Of a stretch of DNA of 42,500 nt, positions 7,941 to 15,742 are shown in pieces (positions within the stretch are counted from its first letter, which is position 1; every line of letters begins with the position of its first letter). The DNA comes from Proteobacteria bacterium CG1_02_64_396 (GTDB lineage: Bacteria > Pseudomonadota > MNWR01 > CG1-02-64-396): positions 1 to 42,500 of the forward strand of contig MNWR01000008.1 of the NCBI GenBank assembly GCA_001872725.1, given 5' to 3'. Below the pieces are notes generated by a model. The model made no database searches. It was not told the DNA's origin and worked only from the letters and a program-made list of their open reading frames with translations. The position numbers were made by a program, and so were the translations under genes.

Positions 7941-8279
7941 ATGCCGACCGCCAACCGGTTGGTCCTTGAAGGTGTAGTACAAGCCCCGGTGCAGGAACGG
8001 GTCACCCCTTCGGGCCGCCAAGTCGTGGTCTTCACCCTGGAGTACACGGCACAGGCCGAACTTTGGGGGCAGGAGCGGCAGGAGGAGCTTCAAGTCGAAA
8101 TCACCCTTCCCGAACCGTTTGATCGGCGTCAGCCCCCCCGGCCCGGCAGCAAGGTCCGAATCGAGGGGCGCTTGATCCAAAATGTTTGGACGCGGGATGG
8201 GGAGCGACGCTTCGGTCGCATCATGGTGATGGCCGAAACGTTGATTCCCCTGCCCCCTTCCGAGGAGAGAAAGTCATGA
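7941..8279 (+). CDS. priB: Primosomal replication protein N (PriB)
   Basis: A 112-residue single OB-fold protein ([23 protein letters not shown]..., [25 protein letters not shown]). PriB is an ssDNA-binding homodimer that links PriA to DnaT/DnaC during replication restart. The sequence is divergent, but its OB-fold pattern and exact position between rpsF and rpsR, as in E. coli, support PriB rather than general SSB. Its stop overlaps the rpsR start by four bases (ATGA). It is a few residues longer than the E. coli protein. Confidence 0.85.
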   Translation: MPTANRLVLEGVVQAPVQERVTPSGRQVVVFTLEYTAQAELWGQERQEELQVEITLPEPFDRRQPPRPGSKVRIEGRLIQNVWTRDGERRFGRIMVMAETLIPLPPSEERKS

Positions 8280-8557
8280 GCGAATCCACCGAAAAGAAAA
8301 CCGAAGGCGCACCCAAGGGTGGCCCCCGTCGTCGTCCCGTGTTCCGTCGCCGCAAGGTCTGCCGGTTCTGCGTCGACAAGTCGATCCCCGACTACCGCGA
8401 TGTCGAGATGGTCAAAAGCTTCATCACCGACCGCGGCAAGATCGTTCCTTCGCGGATCACCGGGACCTGCCAGAAGCATCAGCGCCGTCTGACCATCGCC
8501 ATCAAGCGTGCTCGGATCTTGGCCCTGATTCCCTTCACGGCGCTGCACCGCCGCTGA
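8276..8557 (+). CDS. rpsR: 30S ribosomal protein S18
   Basis: A 93-residue protein: a 20-residue polar N-terminal extension is followed by the S18 core ([18 protein letters not shown], then [23 protein letters not shown] and [11 protein letters not shown]). The CxxC pair plus another cysteine in GTC suggest the zinc-type (C+) form of S18. The ATG at 8276 follows GAGGAGAGAAAG and overlaps the priB stop; longer in-frame starts inside priB are rejected. Confidence 0.97.
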   Translation: MSESTEKKTEGAPKGGPRRRPVFRRRKVCRFCVDKSIPDYRDVEMVKSFITDRGKIVPSRITGTCQKHQRRLTIAIKRARILALIPFTALHRR

Positions 8558-8571
8558 TTCGTCCAGACTCC

Positions 8572-9516
8572 GTGGACGATGCCAAACCGGGAATCCCCCC
8601 CGTTCTGAACGGGGCAATTCCCAAATGGGTCGACCGGATTGCCCGGTTCCCCCTTGCGGGGGTGCTGGCCGGTTTGCTGATTGCCCTAACGGCGGTGATG
8701 CCGGCGCTGTTGCCGGTGGCTGCGGCGTTGTTGTACCTGGCTGGACGGCGCGATGGTTTGCGTGGCGGGGCCTTGGCGGTGGCAATTGCCGCTGTTGTGG
8801 CCGCGCTGCTCAGCCCCATCGGCTGGGTTTTAGCCCTGTTGTTGGGACTGCCCAGTCTGTGGATCGCACTGCAACATTGGCAGGGCCACACGGTCATGTC
8901 GGGGCTGCCTTGGCTGGCCGGTGGATTAACGGTGATGTTGGCTTTGTGGGGATTTGCGGTGGGTGATCCCGCCGCGTTTATTCACGAGGCACTGGCCCCC
9001 ACCTTCGCCGCTGCGGAGGCAGCCTTTCGCAAGGCGATCAGCGAGCCTGCAGCGCTGGCCCAGGCGCTGCGAACGCTGGCTGAATGGCGGGATTTGTTCG
9101 ACACCCCGATTTTGCCCGGTATTTTGGCGATCTCCTGGGCGTCGATCATTGGGGTGGGGGTGTTGTTGGCCCTGATGGTGATGCGGGCGCTCGATTTTGC
9201 CCGTTTTGCTCAATACCGGATGTCGCCCAATCTGGTGTGGTGGATCGTCGTACTGGGATTTGCCGCTTGGCTGGGTAGCGGGCCAATGGGATTTGCCGGA
9301 ATCAACGGCCTGATGCTTTGGTCGCTGCTCTACTTCTTGGCGGGTCTGGCCCTGGTGCAGTGGTTTTTTGAACGTCGTCAAACGCCGGTTGGAATGCGGG
9401 CACTGTTTTATATTGCAGCCGCGATTTTCTTCCCGCTGGCGCTCTTCATCGCCCTTCTGGGGCTGTTCGATACTTGGTTCCATTTGCGTGAGCGCGCGTC
9501 TTCCAGCGCTCAATAG
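8572..9516 (+). CDS. DUF2232 family multi-pass membrane protein
   Basis: The 314-residue protein is dominated by hydrophobic segments, roughly eight predicted by eye (for example residues 27-58, 64-100, 110-130, 180-205, 220-245, 250-270, 278-305). It matches the YybS-like DUF2232 membrane proteins that are found in the rpsR-rplI interval in several proteobacteria. Their function is unknown, although the family is distantly related to membrane components of vitamin transporters. The start is GTG, 14 bases after rpsR and 23 bases before rplI, so it is in the ribosomal operon. The domain assignment rests partly on location. Confidence 0.75.
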   Translation: MDDAKPGIPPVLNGAIPKWVDRIARFPLAGVLAGLLIALTAVMPALLPVAAALLYLAGRRDGLRGGALAVAIAAVVAALLSPIGWVLALLLGLPSLWIALQHWQGHTVMSGLPWLAGGLTVMLALWGFAVGDPAAFIHEALAPTFAAAEAAFRKAISEPAALAQALRTLAEWRDLFDTPILPGILAISWASIIGVGVLLALMVMRALDFARFAQYRMSPNLVWWIVVLGFAAWLGSGPMGFAGINGLMLWSLLYFLAGLALVQWFFERRQTPVGMRALFYIAAAIFFPLALFIALLGLFDTWFHLRERASSSAQ

Positions 9517-9539
9517 CACGCCTTGAAGGAGAGACAGCC

Positions 9540-9983
9540 GTGCAAGTCATTCTGCTCGAAAACATCGATAAACTGGGTACCGTGGGCGAAGAAATCCGTG
9601 TTCGCGACGGGTTCGGCCGCAACTTCCTGGTTCCCCAGGGCAAGGCGCTGGTCGCCAACAATGCCAACCGCAAGGCCTTCGAGGCCCAGCGTCGCCGCTT
9701 TGAGGAGCGCGCCGCCGCCGCCCTGGCCCAGGCCAAGGCGACCGCCGAGCAGCTGGCCACCCTTGAGCTCAAGGCCCAACATGCCGCCGGTAACGAAGGC
9801 AAACTCTTCGGTTCGGTCACCAGCCACGAGTTGGCCGAGATGATCGAGGCGGCCGGCGTGGTCGTGGATCGTCGCTTGATTCACTTGGCCAACCCCATCC
9901 GCAACGTTGGCGAGCACACCTTCACCATCCGTCTCCACCCTCAGGTGGTGATCGATCTGACGGTCGTGGTCGAAGCGCTTTAA
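9540..9983 (+). CDS. rplI: 50S ribosomal protein L9
   Basis: A 147-residue protein with the complete L9 N-domain signature (QVILLENIDKLGTVGEEI, VRDGFGRNFLVPQGKA), a long helical connector rich in Ala/Glu/Lys, and a C-terminal RNA-binding domain (LFGSVTSHELAEMI ... GEHTFTIRLHPQV). L9 binds near the base of the L1 stalk and affects reading-frame maintenance. The start is GTG with GAAGGAGAG upstream. A strong terminator follows its stop by three bases, so it ends the operon. Confidence 0.98.
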   Translation: MQVILLENIDKLGTVGEEIRVRDGFGRNFLVPQGKALVANNANRKAFEAQRRRFEERAAAALAQAKATAEQLATLELKAQHAAGNEGKLFGSVTSHELAEMIEAAGVVVDRRLIHLANPIRNVGEHTFTIRLHPQVVIDLTVVVEAL

Positions 9984-9986
9984 TGG

Positions 9987-10027
9987 AAAATCGCTCCCCC
10001 GGCCCACTGGGTCGGGGGAGTGATTTT
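9987..10027 (+). terminator. Intrinsic terminator of the rpsF-rplI operon
   Basis: A stem of 15 positions, AAAATCGCTCCCCCG (9987-10001) with CGGGGGAGTGATTTT (10013-10027; one wobble), around an 11-base loop. A-rich and T-rich ends make it potentially bidirectional. Confidence 0.93.
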
Positions 10028-10150
10028 CAGGCGTGGCGCGACGCCATGCCGATGGGTTGGATGATCCCCGTGGTTATCCCCTTCCGAGGCGGCGCCTCTT
10101 CTGATCCGCTCCCCAAGCGGTTCCCGGAATAACGCAGCTGGGAGGTTCCC

Positions 10151-11536
10151 ATGTCCTCCGACGCCCTGCGCGTCCCCCCCCATAATGTCGAAGCGGAGCG
10201 GGCGGTCCTCGCCGCGGTCCTGCTCGACAACAGCGCCCTGGATCGTATCGGCGGGCGGCTGAACCCTGGCGATTTTTACGTTCCCGCCCACCGCGAGCTC
10301 TTCAAGGCCTACCTTGAGCTGACCGACCGCTCACAACCCATCGATGCGGTGACGGTGAGCGAAGCGCTGGAGGAACGCCATCTGCTCGAACAGATCGGCG
10401 GCCACGGCTACCTGCTCGACCTCATCAACGAATTCCCCACCTCTGCCAACGTTCGCGCCTACGCCGACATCGTGCGCGACCGCTCGATCCTGCGCGACAT
10501 CATCCGCTCCGGCACCAAGGTCATCGAAACCGCCTACCAAACGGAAGGGGGGGAGGCGATGTCGGCCCTCGATGTGGCCGAGGGGACGATGTTCGAGGTT
10601 GCCCAGCGGTATCGTGGCGACGGCACTACCGCCGGGTTGGAGGGGGTGCGTACCGTGTTGGGGCGCGCCTTCGACCATCTAGAGACCGTGGCCAAAACCC
10701 AGGGGGGCATCACCGGAATCTCGACCGGCTTTACCGACCTCGACACCGAAACCGCCGGGTTGCAACGGGGCGATCTCATCATCGTGGCCGGACGTCCCTC
10801 GATGGGTAAAACCTCGTTCGCGATGAACATCGCCGAGCACATTGCGGTGCAGCAGAAGGGGACCGTCGCGGTCTTTTCGCTGGAGATGCCCAAGGAGCAT
10901 CTGGTGCTGCGTATGCTCGCCTCGATGGCACGGGTCAACGCCGGCAAGATGCGCAGCGGCCAGCTCGAAAGCATCGATTTCGAACACCTGACCGACGCCG
11001 CCGGCAACCTGGTCGACAGCCGCCTGTTCATCAACGATTCGATGGATGTGACTTTGATGGACCTGCGCAGCCAGTTGCGGCGGATGCGCCGCGAAGGGCC
11101 GGTCGATCTGGTGGTGATCGATTATCTGCAGCTGATGCGCGGCCGCGCCGACCTGGACAACCGCGCCCAAGAGATCAGTGAAATCTCCCGCGGTTTGAAG
11201 GGGCTGGCCAAAGAGATGGACTGCCCGGTGATCGCCCTGTCCCAGCTCAATCGCTCACTCGAACAGCGCACCAACAAGCGGCCCATGCTTTCGGATCTGC
11301 GTGAATCGGGGGCCATCGAGCAGGACGCCGACGTGATCTTTTTCGTTTACCGCGAAGAGGTTTACCTGCGCAACGACGAAAGCGCCAAAGGCAAGGAGCG
11401 TTACAACGAGGTCAAGGGCAAGGCCGAGATCATCATCGGCAAGCAGCGTAACGGTCCGGTTGGTGCGGTGGCCATGGCATTCCAAGGGGAATACACCCGT
11501 TTTGCCAACCTGATCCAAGAGGATTTCTACCGTTGA
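10151..11536 (+). CDS. dnaB: Replicative DNA helicase DnaB
   Basis: The 461-residue hexameric 5'-3' helicase unwinds DNA at the replication fork. The N-terminal DnaB domain (LRVPPHNVEAERAVLAAVLLD, about residues 5-25) is followed by a linker and a RecA-like ATPase with Walker A GRPSMGKT (about 214-221), VFSLEMPKEHL, the Walker B strand LVVIDYLQLM, and SQLNRSLEQR with the arginine-finger region. No intein is present. AGGAGG-like GGGAGG precedes the ATG. The gene follows the ribosomal operon and overlaps alr (TTGA). Confidence 0.98.
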   Translation: MSSDALRVPPHNVEAERAVLAAVLLDNSALDRIGGRLNPGDFYVPAHRELFKAYLELTDRSQPIDAVTVSEALEERHLLEQIGGHGYLLDLINEFPTSANVRAYADIVRDRSILRDIIRSGTKVIETAYQTEGGEAMSALDVAEGTMFEVAQRYRGDGTTAGLEGVRTVLGRAFDHLETVAKTQGGITGISTGFTDLDTETAGLQRGDLIIVAGRPSMGKTSFAMNIAEHIAVQQKGTVAVFSLEMPKEHLVLRMLASMARVNAGKMRSGQLESIDFEHLTDAAGNLVDSRLFINDSMDVTLMDLRSQLRRMRREGPVDLVVIDYLQLMRGRADLDNRAQEISEISRGLKGLAKEMDCPVIALSQLNRSLEQRTNKRPMLSDLRESGAIEQDADVIFFVYREEVYLRNDESAKGKERYNEVKGKAEIIIGKQRNGPVGAVAMAFQGEYTRFANLIQEDFYR

Positions 11537-12576
11537 GCGAGCAGCCGCCACGTCGCACCTGGATCGAACGGAATGCCGGGGCGCTGCGCCACAACGCCGC
11601 TTTGCTCAGCGAGCGGGCGGGGGGGGTGAGCCTGCTGGCGGTCATCAAAACCAACGCCTATGGCCACGGCATGACCTGGGCCGCCGAAACCCTGAAGGGG
11701 CAGGTACCCGGTTTTGCGGTAGCGACGGTGGAGGAGGGGATCGAGGTGCGGGCGGTGGCGCCCGATCACGAGATCGTTGTCCTCGGCGGAGCGATTCCGG
11801 GGCAGGAGGGGGTTGCTGCGGCGCACAACCTTCGGCTGACGACCTTCGATGGCCTAGGGCTGGATCGGGCGGTCGCTGCTGGGGTGAAAACGGCGATCAA
11901 GGTCGATTTGGGCATGCATCGCCTTGGTTTTGCGCTGGACGATCTGCCCGAGCAGCTCCCCGAGGGGGCCTGGTTGATGGGGCATCTGCCTCGCGCCGAC
12001 GATGGCGATCCGGAACAATCCCAGCCGTTGATCGCCACCATGAAGAGGCTGACCCACCGCTATCCCCACCACCCCGCCAGCCTGGCTGGTAGCGCCGCAT
12101 TGATTCGCTTTGCCCAAGCGCGACAGGAATGGGTCCGTCCGGGACTATCGCTCTACGGCGTCGAGCATTTCGCGGGGGAGGGGGCCATCGGAGTCAAACC
12201 GGTGTTGTCGTGGTACGCCAGAGTATTGCAGGTGCGCGACGTTGCCCCACTGGAATACGTTGGCTACGGACGCCACCACCGTCTGCTCACCGCCAGCCGG
12301 ATCGCCGTGGTTGGCGCCGGATACGGCGATGGTCTCTCCCGCCGTCTTGGCGGGCGGGGCGAAGTGGTCATTGCAGGCAAGCGTTATCCGGTGGTGGGGG
12401 TGGTTTGTATGGATTTACTCATGGTCGATGTGGGCCATGACCCGGTCAAACCAGGGGCGACCGCCACCTTGATCGGCGCGGGGATCCCCGTTGCCGACAT
12501 GGCCCTGGCGCTCGGCACCATCCCCTACGAAGTCCTCACCGCCATCCGCAGCCGGGTTATCCGGCTGGATCGGTAG
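11533..12576 (+). CDS. alr: Alanine racemase
   Basis: The 347-residue PLP enzyme interconverts L- and D-alanine for peptidoglycan. The PLP lysine lies in AVIKTNAYGHG (Lys39) and the catalytic tyrosine in VGAGYGDGLSRR (about residue 263). The start is TTG overlapping the dnaB stop (TTGA), with AAGAGGA upstream; no alternative ATG or GTG keeps the conserved N-terminus. It is a little shorter than the E. coli enzyme. It supplies D-Ala for Ddl and MurF in the dcw cluster further downstream. Confidence 0.95.
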   Translation: MSEQPPRRTWIERNAGALRHNAALLSERAGGVSLLAVIKTNAYGHGMTWAAETLKGQVPGFAVATVEEGIEVRAVAPDHEIVVLGGAIPGQEGVAAAHNLRLTTFDGLGLDRAVAAGVKTAIKVDLGMHRLGFALDDLPEQLPEGAWLMGHLPRADDGDPEQSQPLIATMKRLTHRYPHHPASLAGSAALIRFAQARQEWVRPGLSLYGVEHFAGEGAIGVKPVLSWYARVLQVRDVAPLEYVGYGRHHRLLTASRIAVVGAGYGDGLSRRLGGRGEVVIAGKRYPVVGVVCMDLLMVDVGHDPVKPGATATLIGAGIPVADMALALGTIPYEVLTAIRSRVIRLDR

Positions 12577-12585
12577 GGAAAGGCC

Positions 12586-13356
12586 ATGCGCCGCGTTGTC
12601 GAGGGGGTGGGGGCAACGGTATTGCGTGTGTTGACCGCGACCGGCTCGATGGCTCGGCTGCTTGGGCAGGTGCTGCGTTTAAGTCTCAAGCCGCCGCTGC
12701 GTTGGCGGCTGTGGGTGACCCAGATGGAGCGGGTCGGGGTCGACTCCTTACCGGTGGTGATTCTTACCGCCACCTTCACCGGGATGGTGCTGGCACTGCA
12801 AAGCTACGACGGATTTGCCCGCTTTGGCGCCGAGGGGATGGTGGGGACGGTGGTTTCGCTCTCGATGACCCGCGAACTCGGCCCGGTGCTGGTGGGACTG
12901 ATGGTGGCCGGGCGGGTCGGCGCCTCGATGGCGGCCGAGCTGGGGACGATGCGGGTGACTGAACAGATCGATGCCCTCTACACCTTGGCGACCCACCCGG
13001 TCCACTACCTGATTGTTCCCCGCTTTTGGGCCTGCGTCGTCATGTTGCCGGCCTTGGTCGTGCTGGCCGACGGCATCGGTATCGGCGGGGGCTTTTTGGT
13101 TTCTGTGCTCTGGCTCGATACCAATCCGGTCAACTACATGGAGCGGACCTGGCAATACCTGGAGCTTTTCGATCTCTATTCGGGGCTCATCAAAGCGGCC
13201 TTGTTCGGGGGGATCGTCGCCTGGGTCGGTTGCCACCAAGGGTTTTTCGCGGGCGGGGGGGCGGAGGGGGTAGGGTTGGCGACCACCCGGGCCGTGGTGA
13301 CCGCTTCGATCTTGATCTTGCTCGCCAACACGATGGTGACGGCGCTGTTTTTCTGA
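12586..13356 (+). CDS. mlaE: MlaE-family ABC transporter permease
   Basis: The 256-residue integral membrane permease has the family signature SMTRELGPVLVGLMVAGRVG followed by AAELGTMRVTEQIDAL (about residues 85-125) and about five hydrophobic segments. In the Mla system MlaE pairs with ATPase MlaF and substrate-binding MlaD to move phospholipids between inner and outer membrane. Unusually, no mlaF or mlaD gene follows here; the next gene (ubiG) is on the other strand. It sits nine bases after alr and ends the dnaB-alr-mlaE unit. The symbol is by family, not proven orthology. Confidence 0.88.
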   Translation: MRRVVEGVGATVLRVLTATGSMARLLGQVLRLSLKPPLRWRLWVTQMERVGVDSLPVVILTATFTGMVLALQSYDGFARFGAEGMVGTVVSLSMTRELGPVLVGLMVAGRVGASMAAELGTMRVTEQIDALYTLATHPVHYLIVPRFWACVVMLPALVVLADGIGIGGGFLVSVLWLDTNPVNYMERTWQYLELFDLYSGLIKAALFGGIVAWVGCHQGFFAGGGAEGVGLATTRAVVTASILILLANTMVTALFF

Positions 13357-13394
13357 CGAGGCGGTGGAGGGCGGGCAAGGTGGATGCGCTGCGC

Positions 13395-13403
13395 TTATCC
13401 ACA
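13395..13403 (+). promoter_or_regulatory. Single consensus DnaA box
   Basis: TTATCCACA, the high-affinity DnaA box sequence, occurs in the short convergent gap between mlaE and ubiG. It partly overlaps an imperfect hairpin (GTGGAT 13380-13385 with ATCCAC 13397-13402). One nine-base match can occur by chance, so binding is unproven. Confidence 0.35.
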
Positions 13404-13420
13404 TTCTGTCGCCGTTCTGT

Positions 13421-14128
13421 TCACTCGGGCCGCCGTGCGCACCCCAAATAATTGACGTCCAGATCGTGGGATAGACTGTAACGGTTGCCCAGGGGGCTAT
13501 AACTCATGCCGCGCAGATCCTGGGGTGCGAAACCGGCCTCTTCAAGCGCCCCGATCAATTCCGACGGTTTGATGAAGCGCTCCCATTGATGGGTGCCGCG
13601 TGGCAGCCAATTCAAGATGTACTCGGCCCCTACAATCGCCATCAGGTACGACTTCATCGTGCGGTTGAGGGTGGCGAAGAAAAGGGTTCCCCCCGGTTTG
13701 AGCAACCCATGCATGGTGCGCAACAGGTCGGGCACGTCAGGGACGTGTTCGAGCACCTCTAGGCAGGTGATGGCGTCGAAGGGCTCGGGATCGGTTGCCG
13801 CCAGTTCTTGGGCGCTGCTCAGCCGGTAATCGACCACGACGCCAGAGACCGAGCCGTGCTGCCTCGCCACCGCTAGTGCCTTTTCGGAGCGGTCGATTCC
13901 GGTGACCTGGGCGCCGCGCCGAGTGAGCTCTTCGCTCAAGATTCCCCCGCCGCAACCGACATCGAGCAGCCGCGCCCCCTCCAGCACCACCGTGTCGGCA
14001 ATGTATTGCGAGCGCAGTGGGTTGATCTGGTGCAGAGGAGCAAAGCGCCCTTTGGGGTCCCACCATTCGGCGGCGATGCGGTCGAATTTGGCGATCTCTT
14101 TCGGGTCGGCGTGCAGGGTTTGGCTCAT
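13421..14128 (-). CDS. ubiG: Ubiquinone biosynthesis O-methyltransferase UbiG
   Basis: The 235-residue class I SAM-dependent methyltransferase catalyses both O-methylations in ubiquinone synthesis. Visible are the N-terminal KFDRIAAEWWDPKGRFAPLH, motif I LLDVGCGGGILSEELTRRGA (about residues 55-74), CLEVLEHVPD, and the GTHQWERFIKPSEL membrane-interacting segment of UbiG. I start at the ATG whose complement is at 14126-14128 because CAGGAG lies six bases ahead; an in-frame ATG ten codons upstream has no such site. It is the only minus-strand gene in the window and diverges from cysM. Confidence 0.95.
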   Translation of the reverse strand: MSQTLHADPKEIAKFDRIAAEWWDPKGRFAPLHQINPLRSQYIADTVVLEGARLLDVGCGGGILSEELTRRGAQVTGIDRSEKALAVARQHGSVSGVVVDYRLSSAQELAATDPEPFDAITCLEVLEHVPDVPDLLRTMHGLLKPGGTLFFATLNRTMKSYLMAIVGAEYILNWLPRGTHQWERFIKPSELIGALEEAGFAPQDLRGMSYSPLGNRYSLSHDLDVNYLGCARRPE

Positions 14129-14204
14129 AACGGGCTCCTGTCGAAAATGAAACCCCATCTTAGCGGTCCGGCTTGGATACTATAAACAACAAAAAAAATA
14201 TGTT

Positions 14205-14223
14205 TGTTGAAAATAATTCAACA
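14205..14223. promoter_or_regulatory. Palindromic operator candidate in the AT-rich ubiG-cysM divergent region
   Basis: A perfect inverted repeat TGTTGAA (14205-14211) and TTCAACA (14217-14223) separated by AATAA lies in a markedly AT-rich 100-base stretch (about 14170-14250). Its surroundings contain TATAAA-like and TTAATATTAGATATT runs suitable for promoters in both directions. It is shaped like a dimeric repressor or activator site; the factor is unknown. Confidence 0.5.
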
Positions 14224-14277
14224 GATTAATATTAGATATTACGCTGCCCGTCTTTCACCGTGCCGTTAGGATCTCCC

Positions 14278-15231
14278 ATGATGAGTCTGGACCAATTCGA
14301 TCAAGACCCCCTATTCGGTCTGGTTGGCAACACCCCATTGCTCCCGTTGAGCCGCACCACCGGTCATCTGCCAGAGGGGGTGCGCATTTCAGCCAAGATC
14401 GAGCGCAACAATCCGGGCGGTTCGGTCAAGGATCGCGCCGCGCTGCGCATGATCCGCCAAGGGCTTGCCGAGGGGCGACTACGCGAGGGATTGACGATTC
14501 TCGACTCGACCTCGGGGAATACCGGCATTGCACTGGCCTGGATCGGGGCTCGATTGGGGATGCCGGTTCATTTGATCATGCCAGCCAATGTCAGCGAGGA
14601 GCGGAAACGGATTATCGGCGCCTTCGGGGCAACGGTAACCCTGACCGATCCGATGGAGGGCTCCGACGGGGCGATGCGGGTTGCCGACGAGATGTACCAC
14701 CGGGACCCCAACCGTTTCTTTAAGCCCGACCAGTACCACAACCCCGAAAACCCGATGGCCCACACCGACACCACCGCGCAAGAGATTTGGCAGCAAAGTC
14801 AGGGGACGGTGACCCATTTTGTTGCTGCGTTGGGGACATCCGGGACCGCCATGGGGACAACCCGGGGTTTGAAGGGGATCGCCCCGGCCATTCAGTGCTT
14901 CGGCGCCATGCCCTCCGAGCCGTTTCACGGCATCGAGGGGCTCAAACATATGCCCAGCTCGATCAACCCCACCATCTATCATCCGTCGGAACTCGACGGT
15001 ATCGTCGAGGTGGGAACCGAAGCGGCCTATCGCATGGCCCAGCGTCTGGCCCGCGAAGAGGGGATTCTGGTCGGTCAATCCTCCGGCTGCGCCCTGGCCG
15101 CTGCCCTTGAACTGGCTCGGCGGGTCGAACCGGGGCAAACGGCCCACATCGTCACCGTCTTTCCCGATGGGGGCGAAAAGTACCTGACCACTCGGATGTG
15201 GGAATCATTAGGGGGCGGCGATGGCATCTGA
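14278..15231 (+). CDS. cysM: Cysteine synthase CysM-type (PLP-dependent beta-replacement enzyme)
   Basis: The 317-residue fold-type II PLP enzyme has the PLP lysine in NNPGGSVKDRAALRMI, the substrate loop STSGNTGIALA, the phosphate-binding loop ALGTSGTAMGTTRGL and the serine contact GQSSG near residue 265. It makes cysteine from O-acetyl- or O-phosphoserine and a sulfur donor. The ATG at 14278 (AGGA six bases ahead) is preferred to GTG 14260. The downstream gene overlaps by 11 bases and encodes a JAMM peptidase, the partner seen with the mycobacterial CysM that uses a thiocarboxylated carrier protein. That makes a carrier-dependent role plausible, though ordinary sulfide-using synthase activity is not excluded. 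Confidence 0.92.
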   Translation: MMSLDQFDQDPLFGLVGNTPLLPLSRTTGHLPEGVRISAKIERNNPGGSVKDRAALRMIRQGLAEGRLREGLTILDSTSGNTGIALAWIGARLGMPVHLIMPANVSEERKRIIGAFGATVTLTDPMEGSDGAMRVADEMYHRDPNRFFKPDQYHNPENPMAHTDTTAQEIWQQSQGTVTHFVAALGTSGTAMGTTRGLKGIAPAIQCFGAMPSEPFHGIEGLKHMPSSINPTIYHPSELDGIVEVGTEAAYRMAQRLAREEGILVGQSSGCALAAALELARRVEPGQTAHIVTVFPDGGEKYLTTRMWESLGGGDGI

Positions 15232-15661
15232 GTCTCGGCTGATTGTCTCGGCCCAAGCACAAAAGGTGATGCAGGAGCAGGCCGAACAAACCTACCCTCA
15301 CGAATGCTGCGGCTTGTTGGTGGGGCGTTCCTCAAAGGGGGTGATCGAGGCGTTCCAAGCCTGCCCGGTCGATAACCTCAACAACGAACGGGCGCACGAC
15401 CGTTTCGACCTCGATCCGCAAGGGTTTCAGCGGGTCGACCGTCAGGCGCGTGCCGAAAAACTTGAAATTGTCGGCGTCTACCACAGCCATCCCGACCATC
15501 CCGCCCGTCCTTCCGAGACCGACCGGCAGAGCGCCTGGGAGGGGTATGCCTACTGGATCGGCAGGGTGACGCAGCAGGGGCTGCAGGAGGGGCGCGCTTA
15601 CCTACTGTGGGAAGATGGGGCTGGCTTTGACGAGATTGCGGTCGAGGTCTCAGCCGACTGA
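15221..15661 (+). CDS. JAMM/MPN+ zinc metallopeptidase, Mec+-like
   Basis: A 146-residue single MPN+ domain with the complete zinc motif: an upstream Glu in YPHECCGLLVG (residue ~23) and HSHPDHPARPSETD, which fits H-x-H-x7-S-x2-D. In actinobacteria the homologue Mec+ removes newly formed cysteine from the carboxyl terminus of the small sulfur carrier CysO; other members deconjugate ubiquitin-like or ThiS/MoaD-like proteins. The ATG lies within the 3' end of cysM, so the two are translationally coupled. No CysO-like carrier gene is encoded nearby, so the carrier would have to be elsewhere. Confidence 0.88.
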   Translation: MASESRLIVSAQAQKVMQEQAEQTYPHECCGLLVGRSSKGVIEAFQACPVDNLNNERAHDRFDLDPQGFQRVDRQARAEKLEIVGVYHSHPDHPARPSETDRQSAWEGYAYWIGRVTQQGLQEGRAYLLWEDGAGFDEIAVEVSAD

Positions 15662-15742
15662 CCCCCCAGGTTGCCAGCCCCCACCCCCTCCTTCATGCTT
15701 CGGCCAGGCTCGTTTGTTCGAATTTTGCACGGGAGAAAACCC

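Noticed and set aside
14159-14277. AT-rich stretch as a possible horizontally acquired or mobile-element scar
   Set aside because: It is only about 100 bases, has no transposase remnant or target duplication, and fits a divergent promoter region.
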